Shown in pieces: positions 7,399 to 17,781 of a stretch of DNA of 40,272 nucleotides (its first letter is position 1; each line of letters opens with the position of its first letter). A program made the position numbers and the translations under genes. Source of the stretch: a virus; the IMG/VR virus record IMGVR_UViG_3300042453_000475, positions 1 to 40,272 of that record. One strand, 5' to 3'. A model generated the notes under the pieces. It saw nothing but the letters and a program-made list of their open reading frames with translations, ran no database searches and was not told the origin of the DNA.

Positions 7399-9156
7399 AT
7401 GCCGACCGTACCTACCACGTTCGTACCGCAGGTCGCGCCGGGAGGCGCAGGCGACATCGGAATGGTGCAGGCACCGCAGGTGGCAGTCACCGAGAACCTT
7501 GCCGCCCAGCAGCAGGTGCAGTTTGGCCGTGCAATGACGCAGGCCGGCGACGTTGCATTCCGCATCGGCAGTGCGATTCAGGACGCGATTGACGAGTCAA
7601 AAGCCAAAAACTTTGAATTGGAGTCGATGCGGCAATTCAATAGCGTTCTGCGAGGTCAGGATGGTTACTTGCGGTCATCCGGTCTGGCAGCTGCGGAGCG
7701 ATTTGCGCAAACGGAAGATGCGATGGCGCAGATCGTTGGTGGAAGCCTTGACAGTCTTGACAACGATACACAGAAGTCCATGTATCGAAACGTCATGGCT
7801 CGCCACATGATGTCTGCGCAGACGCAGATGTTGAATCACCGCGATGCCGAGGTCAAGAAAGCAACGGTCGAATCCGCTCGTGCGCGTGGAGAGCAGTTCA
7901 TTCAATTGGCAATTGAGGACCACGAGAATCGCGATGTTCCGATGTCTGATTATGCGATCAACCTCGGCGTCGCCGAAAACGAGATCCGCACCGCTGGCAG
8001 GGCACTTGGCTTTACAGAGGATTCTCCACAGATGAAGGCTTTGGTCATTCAGGTGCGCACGCAGGTCACGGATGGCGTTGTCAATCGGTTGATGCTCGAG
8101 AGCGACTATGACGAGGCATACAAGTTTGTGAAGGCGGAACTGAAGGCCGGCAACCTCGAGGAGAAGGCCGCGCAGCCATTGCTGTCCAGCATCGACGCCA
8201 ACCGTGACCGATGGATGATCGACCAGTACGCGACCACGATCCGTGGCTATGGCAGGGTCGGGATGCCTGACGATGAGGCCAACAACCCGCAGGAAGCGCC
8301 AGGATCGCTCCGGGACGCTTTGGACATTGCGGACGGCATCAAGGATCAGGAGATCCGCAAGGGCGTCCAGGCGGCTCTACGGACGCAATACGGGCAGGAG
8401 GAGGCTCTCCAGCGGCAGGAGTATGGCCTGCTGATCGACCGTATGGAGCAATTCCTTGCCGCGCCCGGCAATACGGTGGCGAATGTCCCGCCGTCTGCTT
8501 GGGGCCGGCTCAAGCCACAGGATCAGGCCAAGTTCCTCAAGGCCCAGCGACAGACGGATGAGCTGGATGTCATGGAGGAGATCGCACGCAATCCAGGCGT
8601 TCTGACTCGGGAATACCTCGAGGACAACCGTGGCAGGATGACCCGAGACACCTATATCAAGCTACTCGGCGACGTGAATGCGCCAGGCAAGGTGATCGCA
8701 GCCACGGTCGATGCCGACCAGTTGGAGGCAACGCTGTTTGCCAACAACATGACGAAGATGGCAGATCCGAAGTCGGATGAGGACAAGCAGGCTTCGCTCA
8801 TGTTCCGCAATTCGGTCAAGACCATGATTGACGCCGAGCAGGAGCGACAGAAGCGGCCACTGTCACGCGAGGAGAAGCAGCGGGTGATCGACGGTGCGAT
8901 CATTCAGTACGGTGAGCAGGCGTATGTCGAACGCAGTTGGTGGTGGGACAAGCAAATGAGCCTCGGTGCAATGACGCCAGAGCAGCGTCAATCCGCATAC
9001 GTCATGGTCGGAGATGCGCAGGTAAAGTTGATGGACATGCCGCAGACATGGATTACTGGAACTGCACTGCCGGCTTTCCGCAAGGCAGGCGTCAGCAATC
9101 CGACGATGACTCAACTCGCCGACTATTGGATTCGTAAGGGCAAGCCAGCACAATGA
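7399..9156 (+). CDS. Ejection (internal virion) protein, gp15-type
   Basis: A 585-residue, mostly helical protein rich in Gln, Glu, Arg and Ala, with no signal peptide and no clear membrane segment. It begins MPTVPTTFVPQVAPGGAGDI and contains LRGQDGYLRSSGLAAAERF near residue 78, a pattern common in middle internal-core proteins of podoviruses. It lies between the small gp14-type gene and the giant gene and overlaps the latter's start by four bases (ATGA), so translation is probably coupled. By analogy with T7 gp15 it would form part of the ejected tube in the periplasm. No enzymatic motif was found. Confidence 0.78.
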   Translation: MPTVPTTFVPQVAPGGAGDIGMVQAPQVAVTENLAAQQQVQFGRAMTQAGDVAFRIGSAIQDAIDESKAKNFELESMRQFNSVLRGQDGYLRSSGLAAAERFAQTEDAMAQIVGGSLDSLDNDTQKSMYRNVMARHMMSAQTQMLNHRDAEVKKATVESARARGEQFIQLAIEDHENRDVPMSDYAINLGVAENEIRTAGRALGFTEDSPQMKALVIQVRTQVTDGVVNRLMLESDYDEAYKFVKAELKAGNLEEKAAQPLLSSIDANRDRWMIDQYATTIRGYGRVGMPDDEANNPQEAPGSLRDALDIADGIKDQEIRKGVQAALRTQYGQEEALQRQEYGLLIDRMEQFLAAPGNTVANVPPSAWGRLKPQDQAKFLKAQRQTDELDVMEEIARNPGVLTREYLEDNRGRMTRDTYIKLLGDVNAPGKVIAATVDADQLEATLFANNMTKMADPKSDEDKQASLMFRNSVKTMIDAEQERQKRPLSREEKQRVIDGAIIQYGEQAYVERSWWWDKQMSLGAMTPEQRQSAYVMVGDAQVKLMDMPQTWITGTALPAFRKAGVSNPTMTQLADYWIRKGKPAQ

Positions 9157-12100
9157 TTCCGTTTACACCAGACGAGCGCCGCGCAGAGTTCGCACCATCG
9201 CAGAACCAGGGCGGCCCGGTCGATCCGGATGTTTTGGCTGTCATCGGACAGCCGGTGTCGCAAGAGCCTGCGATGTCGCAGCCAACGATTCCAGAGCCCG
9301 TTGATCCGGACGTGCTTGACATCGTGAACCGGGACCAGATCCCGTTGATGTCATCGCTAATGAGCGCGTCCCGTGTGAACCCTGACCAGGCTGCGGAGGC
9401 ATCACGGCTCGGTGCGCGTATCGGTGTCGGGCAGGACGTTGCGCTTCGGAACATGGACGAGGTGCGTCAGCGCGCGTTTATGGCCGACATGCAGGCGCGT
9501 GACATCGCGCGGACAAACCCGGTGCTGGCATCGTTCCTGATGGACAGGACGTTTGCCAACCAGGCAAGCGATGACGTTGGAACGCTGGAGAAACTTGCGC
9601 AGACAATGGATTATGTTTCGGAGCTGCCGAGCGAATTCATGGCAGGCTTCCGAACAGGAAGAATTACAACCGAGGCTGGGTTGCTTGGCACAACCGCACA
9701 ATTGCGTGGAAAGCCAACCGAAGATGAACAGCGCCAATGGAATGCATACCAGCAGGAGTTGGCGGATCTTGCCGGAGATACTGGTTTCTGGCGTCAAACC
9801 GGAGAACTGCTTGGACAGATTGAGCGCACCGCAGAAGAATCAGTAAAAGGCGCTGTGATTGGTGGCGGTATTGGTGCTGGCGGAGCATTGCTCGCCGGGC
9901 AATTTGGACCACAAATCTTCTTGCCGGAAGAAATAGTCACGGTGCCTGCTGCAACCATCTTTGGAATGGGCGCTGGTGCAACTAGCGCAATGATTTCGAC
10001 ATCTGGACGAGTGATGGCCGGCAACAACTACATGAAGAATCTGGATGCCGGAATGGACCCAGATGTTGCTCGCGTTACTGCGCTTGGCGTTGGATTGCTT
10101 GGCGGTGCGCTTGAGGTATACGGTGTCAAGTTGCTGGCCGCTCCGTTCAAGGGCGTGTGGTCGCGGATGGTGATGGATGCCGCCAATGAGGCGGTGACAC
10201 GCCCAACCGTTGGCAAGGCGATCGCTAACTTCGGCACGTCATATGCCAAGGGTGTCGGTGGTGAAATTGGTACTGAAGTCAGCCAGCAGGTTGTCGAAAT
10301 CGCGTTCGATGAAATGGGTGGTTATATCTCTGATCCAGAGGCATTCCAATCCAGACTTGCCACACGTGAAGGCCGCCAGAGCATCAAGAATGAGTTGACG
10401 GATGTAATTGTTCGGACTGCGCTTGGCGTGTCCGCAATCGGCGGCATCGGCCCAGGAATCAACATTGCGATTGATTTGCGACGTGCAAAGCAAACAACGA
10501 AGCAAACCAAGTTCTTTGAGAGCCTGACCCAAAACGCGACCGAGAGCAAGGTGCGCGGTCGTGATGTCGGCGCATACGAGCGTTTCGTGGCTGCGCAGGC
10601 GGCTGGCACCAACGCCGAGACCGTGTTCGTGGACGGAGCCACCATGCGCGGCGTCCTCGAGCAGGCCGCCGTGACCGACTCGCAGCTTGACGCCGTGGTG
10701 CCAGGGCTGGCCCAGAAGGTGCGCGATGCCGCTACCACGGGCAGCGATGTGACGATCCCGACCGCGCAGTACGCGGCCCGGCTGGCCGGCACGGATCTTG
10801 GCAACGCATTGCTGCCACATATGCGGCTCGCTCCGGACGCGATTAGCGCGACCGAGGCGCAGGCCGTTGAGGCGTCACGTGCGGAGATTGTCGCCCAGGC
10901 CGAGAAGTTGATGGAGGAGAAGCAGACGGTCGATGCCGCGTTCGTGCAGTCGGCGCAGGCGGTCGAGGATTCGATCTTCAACGCGGTGAAGGCGGTCGGC
11001 TATTCAGACGTGCAGGCCCGCACATACGCGAAGATCCACCAGGCGATGGCGGTAGTAGATGCCGCTGCGATGGGCATCACGCCGGAGGAATACAACCGCA
11101 AGTATCCGCCGACGATTGTTGGCGAAGGGATGCCAGTTCAGGCGATGGAGCAGGCGGCGCGTATTGATACGAATTACATGGCTGCCGTCGAGCGCGGCGA
11201 CATGGCGACCGCGCAGCGCATGGTGGACGAGGCGGCAAAGGCAAGTGGACTAACGGAAATTGTTTGGCGTGGAGATCGTAACGCAGCACAAATCACGGAA
11301 TATCGGCGAGGCGCACGACGAGAACCCGGAATCTTCACGACTACAAATCAGTATGTCGCTGACAAATATGCTGGCAAAGAAGGTGGTGCCAGACGCTTCT
11401 ATGTTGGCGGACGAACGCTTGACTTGACAAATCAAACACCAGAAGTCATTGCATGGATTCGTAAATGGTCTGAAGATGGGAATTGGGATTTTGTTGATCG
11501 TGCTTCTGGAGAATCCGTTACTCCTGAAGACGCTGTTATGAGCGGTCGCCTTTATGACTGGGAAGGAACAGGGAGCGGACGAAGGTGGAAAGATATTCAG
11601 GCAACCGCTGCGGAAGATGGATACGACATTGTCAAGTTGATTGATGAGGACCCGGATGCGGTAGATGGAACATTCATTTCTACCGTTGTCTTGAACGAGA
11701 ACAAGATCAAGCTTGCAGACGCCGTAACCCGCGACGAGGCTGGCAATATCGTCCCGCTGTCGCGCCGGTTCAATGTTGGTAGCCCAAAGATTTTTGAGCA
11801 GGCCGCCATCTCCAGCATGGACGCCGACTACATGACTGCCGTTGAGCGCGGAGACACCGCGACCGCGCAACGGATGGTTGATGATGCCGCATACCAGGCC
11901 GGGTACACAATTGAAGCAGAACATCAAACCAATCAATGGTTTTCGGAGTTCAAAGCAGGAGAACTTGGATTTCACATTGGCGCTGGCATTCCCGAAGGAA
12001 TGCTAGGCCAGCGCACGATGAAACTTCGCGCACGGATTGCTAATCCGTTGCGCCTCAAGGATCTCGGTGTGTGGTCAGCAGATCGGGTGATCTACTCTTT

Positions 12101-15100
12101 GCCCGAAGCAATTATTACGGAGCGTCAGAGATCCGAACTGCTAGACGAAATACCAGAAGAAATGCGTGCTGGTTCGCCGGAAAGCGGCGACATGTTTGCG
12201 TACTACGATGCACTTGCTCCAATTCGTGATTTTCTAGTTAGCAAGGGTTATGACGGAATCGTTTATAAGAACGAAGCAGAGGGTCGTGAAGACTCCTATA
12301 TCGCCTTTGATTCGGAACAACTGAAATCCGCCGACCCCGTAACCCGCGACGAGCAGGGCAACGTCGTCCCGCTGTCGCGCCGGTTCGACATCACCAGCCC
12401 CAAGGTGTTTGAGCAGGCGGCAACTGGGCCGCGCTTGATGGCAGTACACAATCTGTCCGCTGACAATCTGCAATTCGCCGAGCGGATGGGTGGTCTTGCG
12501 GTTCCTTCAATCGGAGTCATTACAGAGGAAGCAGGCGGCGTTGAGGGCTTTGGTGAAATCACGCTGCTCGGTACACGCGAGATGGCCGAGCCTCGTACAA
12601 CGCCAGTATTTGAGGCCGATGCATATTCGGCTAGGTTCCCACGCCCGGAATGGCCGAAAGTTTCGACTGCAAAGGCAGATGCCGTTGTCGCGTCAATTCG
12701 TGATCTACAAACCGAGTTTGATGACGTAGGACTGGTTGATAGCACATTTAATTTTCTCGTCAACGAACCAGATGCCAACAAATTAGCGGAGCGTTGGTTG
12801 CGTTCGCCAGCAATCATGGCGATGTACTTGCGAGAGCGTGGAATTGAAATCGCTCCAATACTGGAAACACGACCAACATTGTCGCGCCTGACATGGGAGG
12901 CAATTGATCGTTTGACTCCAATTTATTTGGCAGTCGATCAACAGCAGGCATATGACGTGATGGAGGCTAGTCCTGAATACGCTGCTCTCAAGATTGCATA
13001 CGCCGATGAAGTGCGTAGGCAATATCAGGGCGTTGCAGAAGAACTACCAGAAGGACGTGTTGAAGAATGGGCAAAACAATTCACGCCCACGACACTGCAA
13101 CGATTGAGCAGGGATGTTCAAGAAACTAACCGTCAGCGTGTGGCGCGGGAAGCGACAGCGAATGCGTTGACAGAGAAACTGGAACCGTCATACGCGGAAT
13201 ACAAGACCTGGGTTGATAAGAAAACGCGAGGACAGTTTGGTGCGCCATTCCTTCGTGATGGCAAACTAAAGCGTCCATATACGCTTGGAAATATCGTTGA
13301 CTTTATGGCTTCTGCTAAGGTCAAGGGTGAGGAAAAGGGATTGACATTTGGAGCTGGTGCAGCACGGGCAAAGCGTGCACGTGCATTCCCGGATCTTGAA
13401 GAAATGCGAGAAGCCGCAAAGACGGCCATTGTCAATCCGGATGAATACAGCAAGGCGCGAAAGGAATCGGAAAAAACGCTTGAGGCGTATCGTCTAGCGG
13501 TTGTGGACTACACGCGGCTTACTGATTGGCGTGGAAAGCAAGACACATGGGCTGCAATGGATGCGTCTATGAAGGCGCTGGCTCGGTATGGAAAGCGCAA
13601 GAAGCGAAGCGCAAAGGCAATGCGCGAAGCATTGAGCCGTGAGCAATTTGCCATTGGCAGCATGCCAGCGGAAACTATCGAACAGGCCATTGATGCCGCT
13701 GATGCATTGTTCAATGCGCCAGTGCCATACTTTGAAGCCAAGCCACAGCGTGCGGTGCGACTGGATGAGTTTGCTGGCGCAGTAATTCCGACAGATGCAT
13801 CACAGCAAACCCGCGACATTCTTGAGCGCAGTGGCATCCCATACATGTCATATATCGCTGGGAATGAACAGGATCGCCAAAGGGCGGTGCGCCAGATGTC
13901 TGTTTCTCCAGAGGCGCGTGGTGAAGTGCTGTTTCAGGCCATGCCGTCACCTGGCCCAGCCCGAGGCGGACACGACCCGCGCACGCTAACAACTGTCATC
14001 AACAAGGGTGCCGATGTCACCACCCTGTTCCATGAACTCATCCACTACAAAGTGGAAGTTTATCTTCGCATTGCTAGTGCGCCCGACGCGCCGGCGAGGA
14101 TCAAGGCTGACCTGGACGAACTGTTCAAGTTCATGGGCGTTGCCGGCGCAACCTTCGAGGAACGGCTGGCGACGTACAACGGGCTGACCTTCGAGCAGCG
14201 CAGGCCGCTCGAAGAGAAGATCACCTACAACTTTGAGGACTACCTGCTCGAGGGCAAGGCTCCCAGCGTCGAGATGCGCGGCGTGTTCGACAGGATCGCG
14301 GCATGGATGCGGCGCGTGTACAAGTCGCTGCGCGACGATCTGAACGCGATCTACCGCCGGGAGTTCGGCACTGACCTTCCGATCCTGACGCCGGAGATCC
14401 GGTCCGTCTTCGATCGGATGCTCGCGAGCGAGGAGCAGATCAAGCGTGCCGAGGCCGTGAACAACATGAAGGGTCTGTTCCAGACGCAAGAGCAGTCTGG
14501 CATGGACGATACGGAGTGGGCTGCATACCAGGCCATGCAGAAGGAGGCCACGGACGTGGCGATCGCGGCCCTGACTACCGACACGATGAAGCAGGTGGAG
14601 TGGATGAGCAACGCTCGCAGCAAGAAGCTGAAGGAGTTGCAGAAGGCCCATGACACCCAGCGGAAGGAAGTGCGCGACCAAGTCATGGCCGAGGTGCGGC
14701 AGGAGCCCATCTATCGTGCGATGGAGTACCTGAAGCGCGGCACCCTGATCGGCCCGGACGGCAGCGAAACCACGGTCGAGGGCGTCCACAAGATCAACAC
14801 GGCGCTGGCCCGCGAGTTCGTGCCGGGCCTGGACATGGCGAAGATGGGCCGTGGCAAGTACGGCTACCTAGCCGAGGACGGACTGCACCCGGATGTAGTG
14901 GCCGAGATGTTTGGCTTCCCCGCCGGCTCGGCCCTGCTACAGGCGCTGGCCGACGCCAAGCCCATGCGCGAGGTGGTGGACGCCCGGACGGACGAAATCA
15001 TGGTCCGGGACTACTCCGAGATGGGCGACCCGAAGGCGCAGGAGGCGGCGGTCAACCGTGCCATCCATAACGAAGCCAGAGCCCGTCTGGTGGCCGTTGA

Positions 15101-17780
15101 GGCCCGGTGGCTGTCCAAGGCCACCCAGCCCGTCCGGGTCATCCAGGAGGCCGCTAGGCAGGCTGCCGTGGACGCGGTCGGAAACACAGTTATCCGCGAC
15201 CTGCGGCCAGACCAGTACGCGGCGGCGGAGGCTAGGGCGTCACGGGATGCCATTGAGGCGGCCCGAGGAGCCGATACCAAGCGCCTGCGGGAGCGGTACG
15301 GTGCGGACGCCACCCGCGAGCAGATCATGCTCCAGGCCAAGCGGCAGCAGCTCTACCAGAACGCGCTGGCGACCGAGGCCCAGAAGGCCGATGACGCGAT
15401 TCAGAAGGGACTGAAATACCTCCGCAGGGTGCTGCGCGACAGCAACCGCCAGCGGATGGGTGCGGACTATGCCGATCAGATCACCGGCATTCTGGACAGG
15501 TTTGAACTGGCACCTATCAGCCGGACAGAGGCTGCCCGCCGGGCCGACTTGGCCGCGTGGGTGGAAGCCAAGCGGGCCGAAGGACTTGAGCCAGACATTG
15601 ATCCTGAAGTGCTGGCTGAATCGAACCGCAGGCCGTGGCGCAACCTGACTGTCACGGAATTCAACGCGGTCATGGATGCCGTGAAGCAGATTGAGTTCAT
15701 GGGCAAGAATGAGCGGAAGATCAAGTTGGCTGCGGAGAAGGCCGACTTCGAGAAGGTGCGCGACGAGATTGTGACGAGCGTGATCGCCAATGCCGGCGAC
15801 CGCAAGGCGAACGCCCGGACCGCGACCACGAACATCGGTCGAGCCATCACCACGCTCAAGGGTTTCATCGGCGCACACCTGAAGGCGGCATCCATCGCCC
15901 GGATCCTGGACGGAGCCCAGGATGGAGGCCCGGTGTGGAACTACCTGATTCGTTCGGCAAACGATGCCGGCGACAAGGAAACGACCATGCGGGCGCAGGC
16001 GACCGAGCGCCTGACGGCGATGTTCGCGCCGATCTTCAAGCTCGGCAAGATGGGTGGCAAGGGCCAATACTTCCCGACCGTGGATCGCAGTTTCAACCGC
16101 GAGGCTAGGCTTGTCATTGCCCTGAACATGGGCAACGACGGCAACATTCAGCGGCTTCTCAATGGCGAGAGTTGGTCGATTGAGCAGATCACGCCGATTC
16201 TCCAGTCGTTGACGGAGGATGAATGGAACCTCGTTCAGCAAGTTTGGGACTACTTCGAGACATACCGACCGGAGATCGCTGCGAAGGAGCGCGAGTTGTA
16301 CGGAAAGGAGCCGAACTGGGTTGAGCCGAAGCCATTGATCGTGCAGACGGCGGATGGCAAGACGGTCACGCTGCGAGGTGGCTATTACCCGATCAAGTAC
16401 GACCCTCGAGCATCCATGCGTTCGGAAACGATGTCCGACGCAGAGGTTGCCAAGCGAGACCTGGCTGGTGCATTCACCAGCGCGACCACGCGCCGCAGTT
16501 ACACAAAGGCTCGCGTTGAGGAGTTGAAAGATAAACGACCACTGCTCTACACGTTGGCTGGCATGTACGGCGGCGTCAATGAGGTCATCCATGACCTGTC
16601 GTGGCACCGATGGCTGATTCAGGCTAATCGCCTCATGCGCTCTCAGGCGTTTGACGAGGCCGTGCGTGAAAAGTATGGCCCAGAGTTCATCGGCCAGTTG
16701 AAGACTTGGATCAAGGATGTCGCTGCCGGCGAGCGCGGTGTGCAGAACGAAGCCGAGATGGCCCTGAACTTCCTGCGCCAGGGCATCAGTTCCGCAGGCC
16801 TCGGCTTCAACGTGGTCAGCGCGGCATTGCAGATCACAGGCTTCAACCAGTCCATCGTCAGGGTTGGCGTGAAGTGGATCGGTCGTGGCATCGCCGCCGT
16901 CGCACAGTCGCCGTTGCTGTCTATGAAGATGGTCAACGAGAAGTCTGATTTCATGGCGAATCGTTCTCGCACGCAGTTCCGCGAGTTGAACGAACTGCGG
17001 AACATGGTGCAGGGCGACAGCGTTGCCATGCGCCGCATCAAGATGGGCACCTATTTCCTGATGATGCGGATGCAGCGGATGGTCGATGTCCCGACTTGGA
17101 TCGGTGCCTACGAGAAGGCACTGTACGAGGGCCGCGACGAGGACACTTCCATCGCGCTGGCTGACCAGGCCGTGATCGATTCGCAGGGCGGCGGCATGCT
17201 GAAGGACTTGAGCCGTGTTGAGCGTGGCGGTGCCGGCCTGAAGTTGTTCACGGTGTTCTACGGTTACATGAACACGGTCTACAACATGGCTGCGGTTCAG
17301 ACCATGACTGCCAAGAACAAGGGCAAGCTGGCTGCCGACTATGCGATGCTGTTCGTGGTTCCTGTCGTGCTGGGCCAGTTGATCCGAAAGGCGATGGTGC
17401 CAAAGACGGAGGACGAGCCCGAAGACCTCGAGGACATTGCCCGCAAGTTGGCTGCCGAGCAGTTGTCATACTTGATGGGCACGATGGTCATCGTCCGCGA
17501 GTTTGGCGAGATCAGCAAGATCGTTGCTGGTGCCGAAGGACCGCGCATGGGATACGGCGGCCCTGCCGGCCTGCGAGCGGTTGGCGAGACATACAACTTC
17601 GCGACGCAGGCAAGCCAGGGCGAATTCGACAAGGCATTCCGAAAGTCTGCCGTCAACCTCATCGGCGCGTTTACTGGCCTGCCATCTGCACAGATCAACC
17701 GCACGCTGGATGGGTTGGATGCGCTATACGAGGGCGAGACAGAGAACGTCCTTGCTCCTGCAACAGGCGTGCGGCGTTGA
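9153..17780 (+). CDS. Giant multi-domain ejected protein (ART x2, metallopeptidase, LPD38-like end)
   Basis: A 2875-residue protein, the largest in the genome, in the place of T7 gp16. From the N-terminus: a helical region with Gly- and Ala-rich hydrophobic segments around residues 230-330; two tandem ADP-ribosyltransferase-like units (about 700-875 and 917-1080), the second with GFHIG, ARIANPLRLKDLG and SKGYDGIVYKNE; a module opening HNLSADNLQFAERMGGL (about 1095) and ending near EVLFQAMP (1597); a zinc metallopeptidase-like domain with HELIH at 1627-1631 and a candidate third ligand Glu at 1695; long helical regions; and a C-terminus resembling the LPD38 domain of phage polyvalent proteins. 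It would enter the host with the DNA. GC falls sharply across the ART units and the module after them. No transglycosylase motif was seen. Confidence 0.88.
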   Translation: MIPFTPDERRAEFAPSQNQGGPVDPDVLAVIGQPVSQEPAMSQPTIPEPVDPDVLDIVNRDQIPLMSSLMSASRVNPDQAAEASRLGARIGVGQDVALRNMDEVRQRAFMADMQARDIARTNPVLASFLMDRTFANQASDDVGTLEKLAQTMDYVSELPSEFMAGFRTGRITTEAGLLGTTAQLRGKPTEDEQRQWNAYQQELADLAGDTGFWRQTGELLGQIERTAEESVKGAVIGGGIGAGGALLAGQFGPQIFLPEEIVTVPAATIFGMGAGATSAMISTSGRVMAGNNYMKNLDAGMDPDVARVTALGVGLLGGALEVYGVKLLAAPFKGVWSRMVMDAANEAVTRPTVGKAIANFGTSYAKGVGGEIGTEVSQQVVEIAFDEMGGYISDPEAFQSRLATREGRQSIKNELTDVIVRTALGVSAIGGIGPGINIAIDLRRAKQTTKQTKFFESLTQNATESKVRGRDVGAYERFVAAQAAGTNAETVFVDGATMRGVLEQAAVTDSQLDAVVPGLAQKVRDAATTGSDVTIPTAQYAARLAGTDLGNALLPHMRLAPDAISATEAQAVEASRAEIVAQAEKLMEEKQTVDAAFVQSAQAVEDSIFNAVKAVGYSDVQARTYAKIHQAMAVVDAAAMGITPEEYNRKYPPTIVGEGMPVQAMEQAARIDTNYMAAVERGDMATAQRMVDEAAKASGLTEIVWRGDRNAAQITEYRRGARREPGIFTTTNQYVADKYAGKEGGARRFYVGGRTLDLTNQTPEVIAWIRKWSEDGNWDFVDRASGESVTPEDAVMSGRLYDWEGTGSGRRWKDIQATAAEDGYDIVKLIDEDPDAVDGTFISTVVLNENKIKLADAVTRDEAGNIVPLSRRFNVGSPKIFEQAAISSMDADYMTAVERGDTATAQRMVDDAAYQAGYTIEAEHQTNQWFSEFKAGELGFHIGAGIPEGMLGQRTMKLRARIANPLRLKDLGVWSADRVIYSLPEAIITERQRSELLDEIPEEMRAGSPESGDMFAYYDALAPIRDFLVSKGYDGIVYKNEAEGREDSYIAFDSEQLKSADPVTRDEQGNVVPLSRRFDITSPKVFEQAATGPRLMAVHNLSADNLQFAERMGGLAVPSIGVITEEAGGVEGFGEITLLGTREMAEPRTTPVFEADAYSARFPRPEWPKVSTAKADAVVASIRDLQTEFDDVGLVDSTFNFLVNEPDANKLAERWLRSPAIMAMYLRERGIEIAPILETRPTLSRLTWEAIDRLTPIYLAVDQQQAYDVMEASPEYAALKIAYADEVRRQYQGVAEELPEGRVEEWAKQFTPTTLQRLSRDVQETNRQRVAREATANALTEKLEPSYAEYKTWVDKKTRGQFGAPFLRDGKLKRPYTLGNIVDFMASAKVKGEEKGLTFGAGAARAKRARAFPDLEEMREAAKTAIVNPDEYSKARKESEKTLEAYRLAVVDYTRLTDWRGKQDTWAAMDASMKALARYGKRKKRSAKAMREALSREQFAIGSMPAETIEQAIDAADALFNAPVPYFEAKPQRAVRLDEFAGAVIPTDASQQTRDILERSGIPYMSYIAGNEQDRQRAVRQMSVSPEARGEVLFQAMPSPGPARGGHDPRTLTTVINKGADVTTLFHELIHYKVEVYLRIASAPDAPARIKADLDELFKFMGVAGATFEERLATYNGLTFEQRRPLEEKITYNFEDYLLEGKAPSVEMRGVFDRIAAWMRRVYKSLRDDLNAIYRREFGTDLPILTPEIRSVFDRMLASEEQIKRAEAVNNMKGLFQTQEQSGMDDTEWAAYQAMQKEATDVAIAALTTDTMKQVEWMSNARSKKLKELQKAHDTQRKEVRDQVMAEVRQEPIYRAMEYLKRGTLIGPDGSETTVEGVHKINTALAREFVPGLDMAKMGRGKYGYLAEDGLHPDVVAEMFGFPAGSALLQALADAKPMREVVDARTDEIMVRDYSEMGDPKAQEAAVNRAIHNEARARLVAVEARWLSKATQPVRVIQEAARQAAVDAVGNTVIRDLRPDQYAAAEARASRDAIEAARGADTKRLRERYGADATREQIMLQAKRQQLYQNALATEAQKADDAIQKGLKYLRRVLRDSNRQRMGADYADQITGILDRFELAPISRTEAARRADLAAWVEAKRAEGLEPDIDPEVLAESNRRPWRNLTVTEFNAVMDAVKQIEFMGKNERKIKLAAEKADFEKVRDEIVTSVIANAGDRKANARTATTNIGRAITTLKGFIGAHLKAASIARILDGAQDGGPVWNYLIRSANDAGDKETTMRAQATERLTAMFAPIFKLGKMGGKGQYFPTVDRSFNREARLVIALNMGNDGNIQRLLNGESWSIEQITPILQSLTEDEWNLVQQVWDYFETYRPEIAAKERELYGKEPNWVEPKPLIVQTADGKTVTLRGGYYPIKYDPRASMRSETMSDAEVAKRDLAGAFTSATTRRSYTKARVEELKDKRPLLYTLAGMYGGVNEVIHDLSWHRWLIQANRLMRSQAFDEAVREKYGPEFIGQLKTWIKDVAAGERGVQNEAEMALNFLRQGISSAGLGFNVVSAALQITGFNQSIVRVGVKWIGRGIAAVAQSPLLSMKMVNEKSDFMANRSRTQFRELNELRNMVQGDSVAMRRIKMGTYFLMMRMQRMVDVPTWIGAYEKALYEGRDEDTSIALADQAVIDSQGGGMLKDLSRVERGGAGLKLFTVFYGYMNTVYNMAAVQTMTAKNKGKLAADYAMLFVVPVVLGQLIRKAMVPKTEDEPEDLEDIARKLAAEQLSYLMGTMVIVREFGEISKIVAGAEGPRMGYGGPAGLRAVGETYNFATQASQGEFDKAFRKSAVNLIGAFTGLPSAQINRTLDGLDALYEGETENVLAPATGVRR
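11145..12422 (+). repeat. Tandem ADP-ribosyltransferase cassettes with duplicated boundaries
   Basis: Two units lie head to tail inside the giant ejection gene. Each opens with an EQAA motif and a linker (YM.AVERGD.ATAQRMVD) at about 11172-11238 and 11826-11892, and closes with VPLSRRF. Exact 17-base (11722-11738 / 12337-12353) and 21-base (11751-11771 / 12366-12386) repeats are 615 bases apart. The boundaries are GC-rich and nearly identical; the cores are different and AT-richer. By hand count, G+C is 28 of 60 at 11341-11400 and 25 of 60 at 11461-11520, against 42 of 60 at 14941-15000. Confidence 0.85.
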
Positions 17781-17781
17781 T

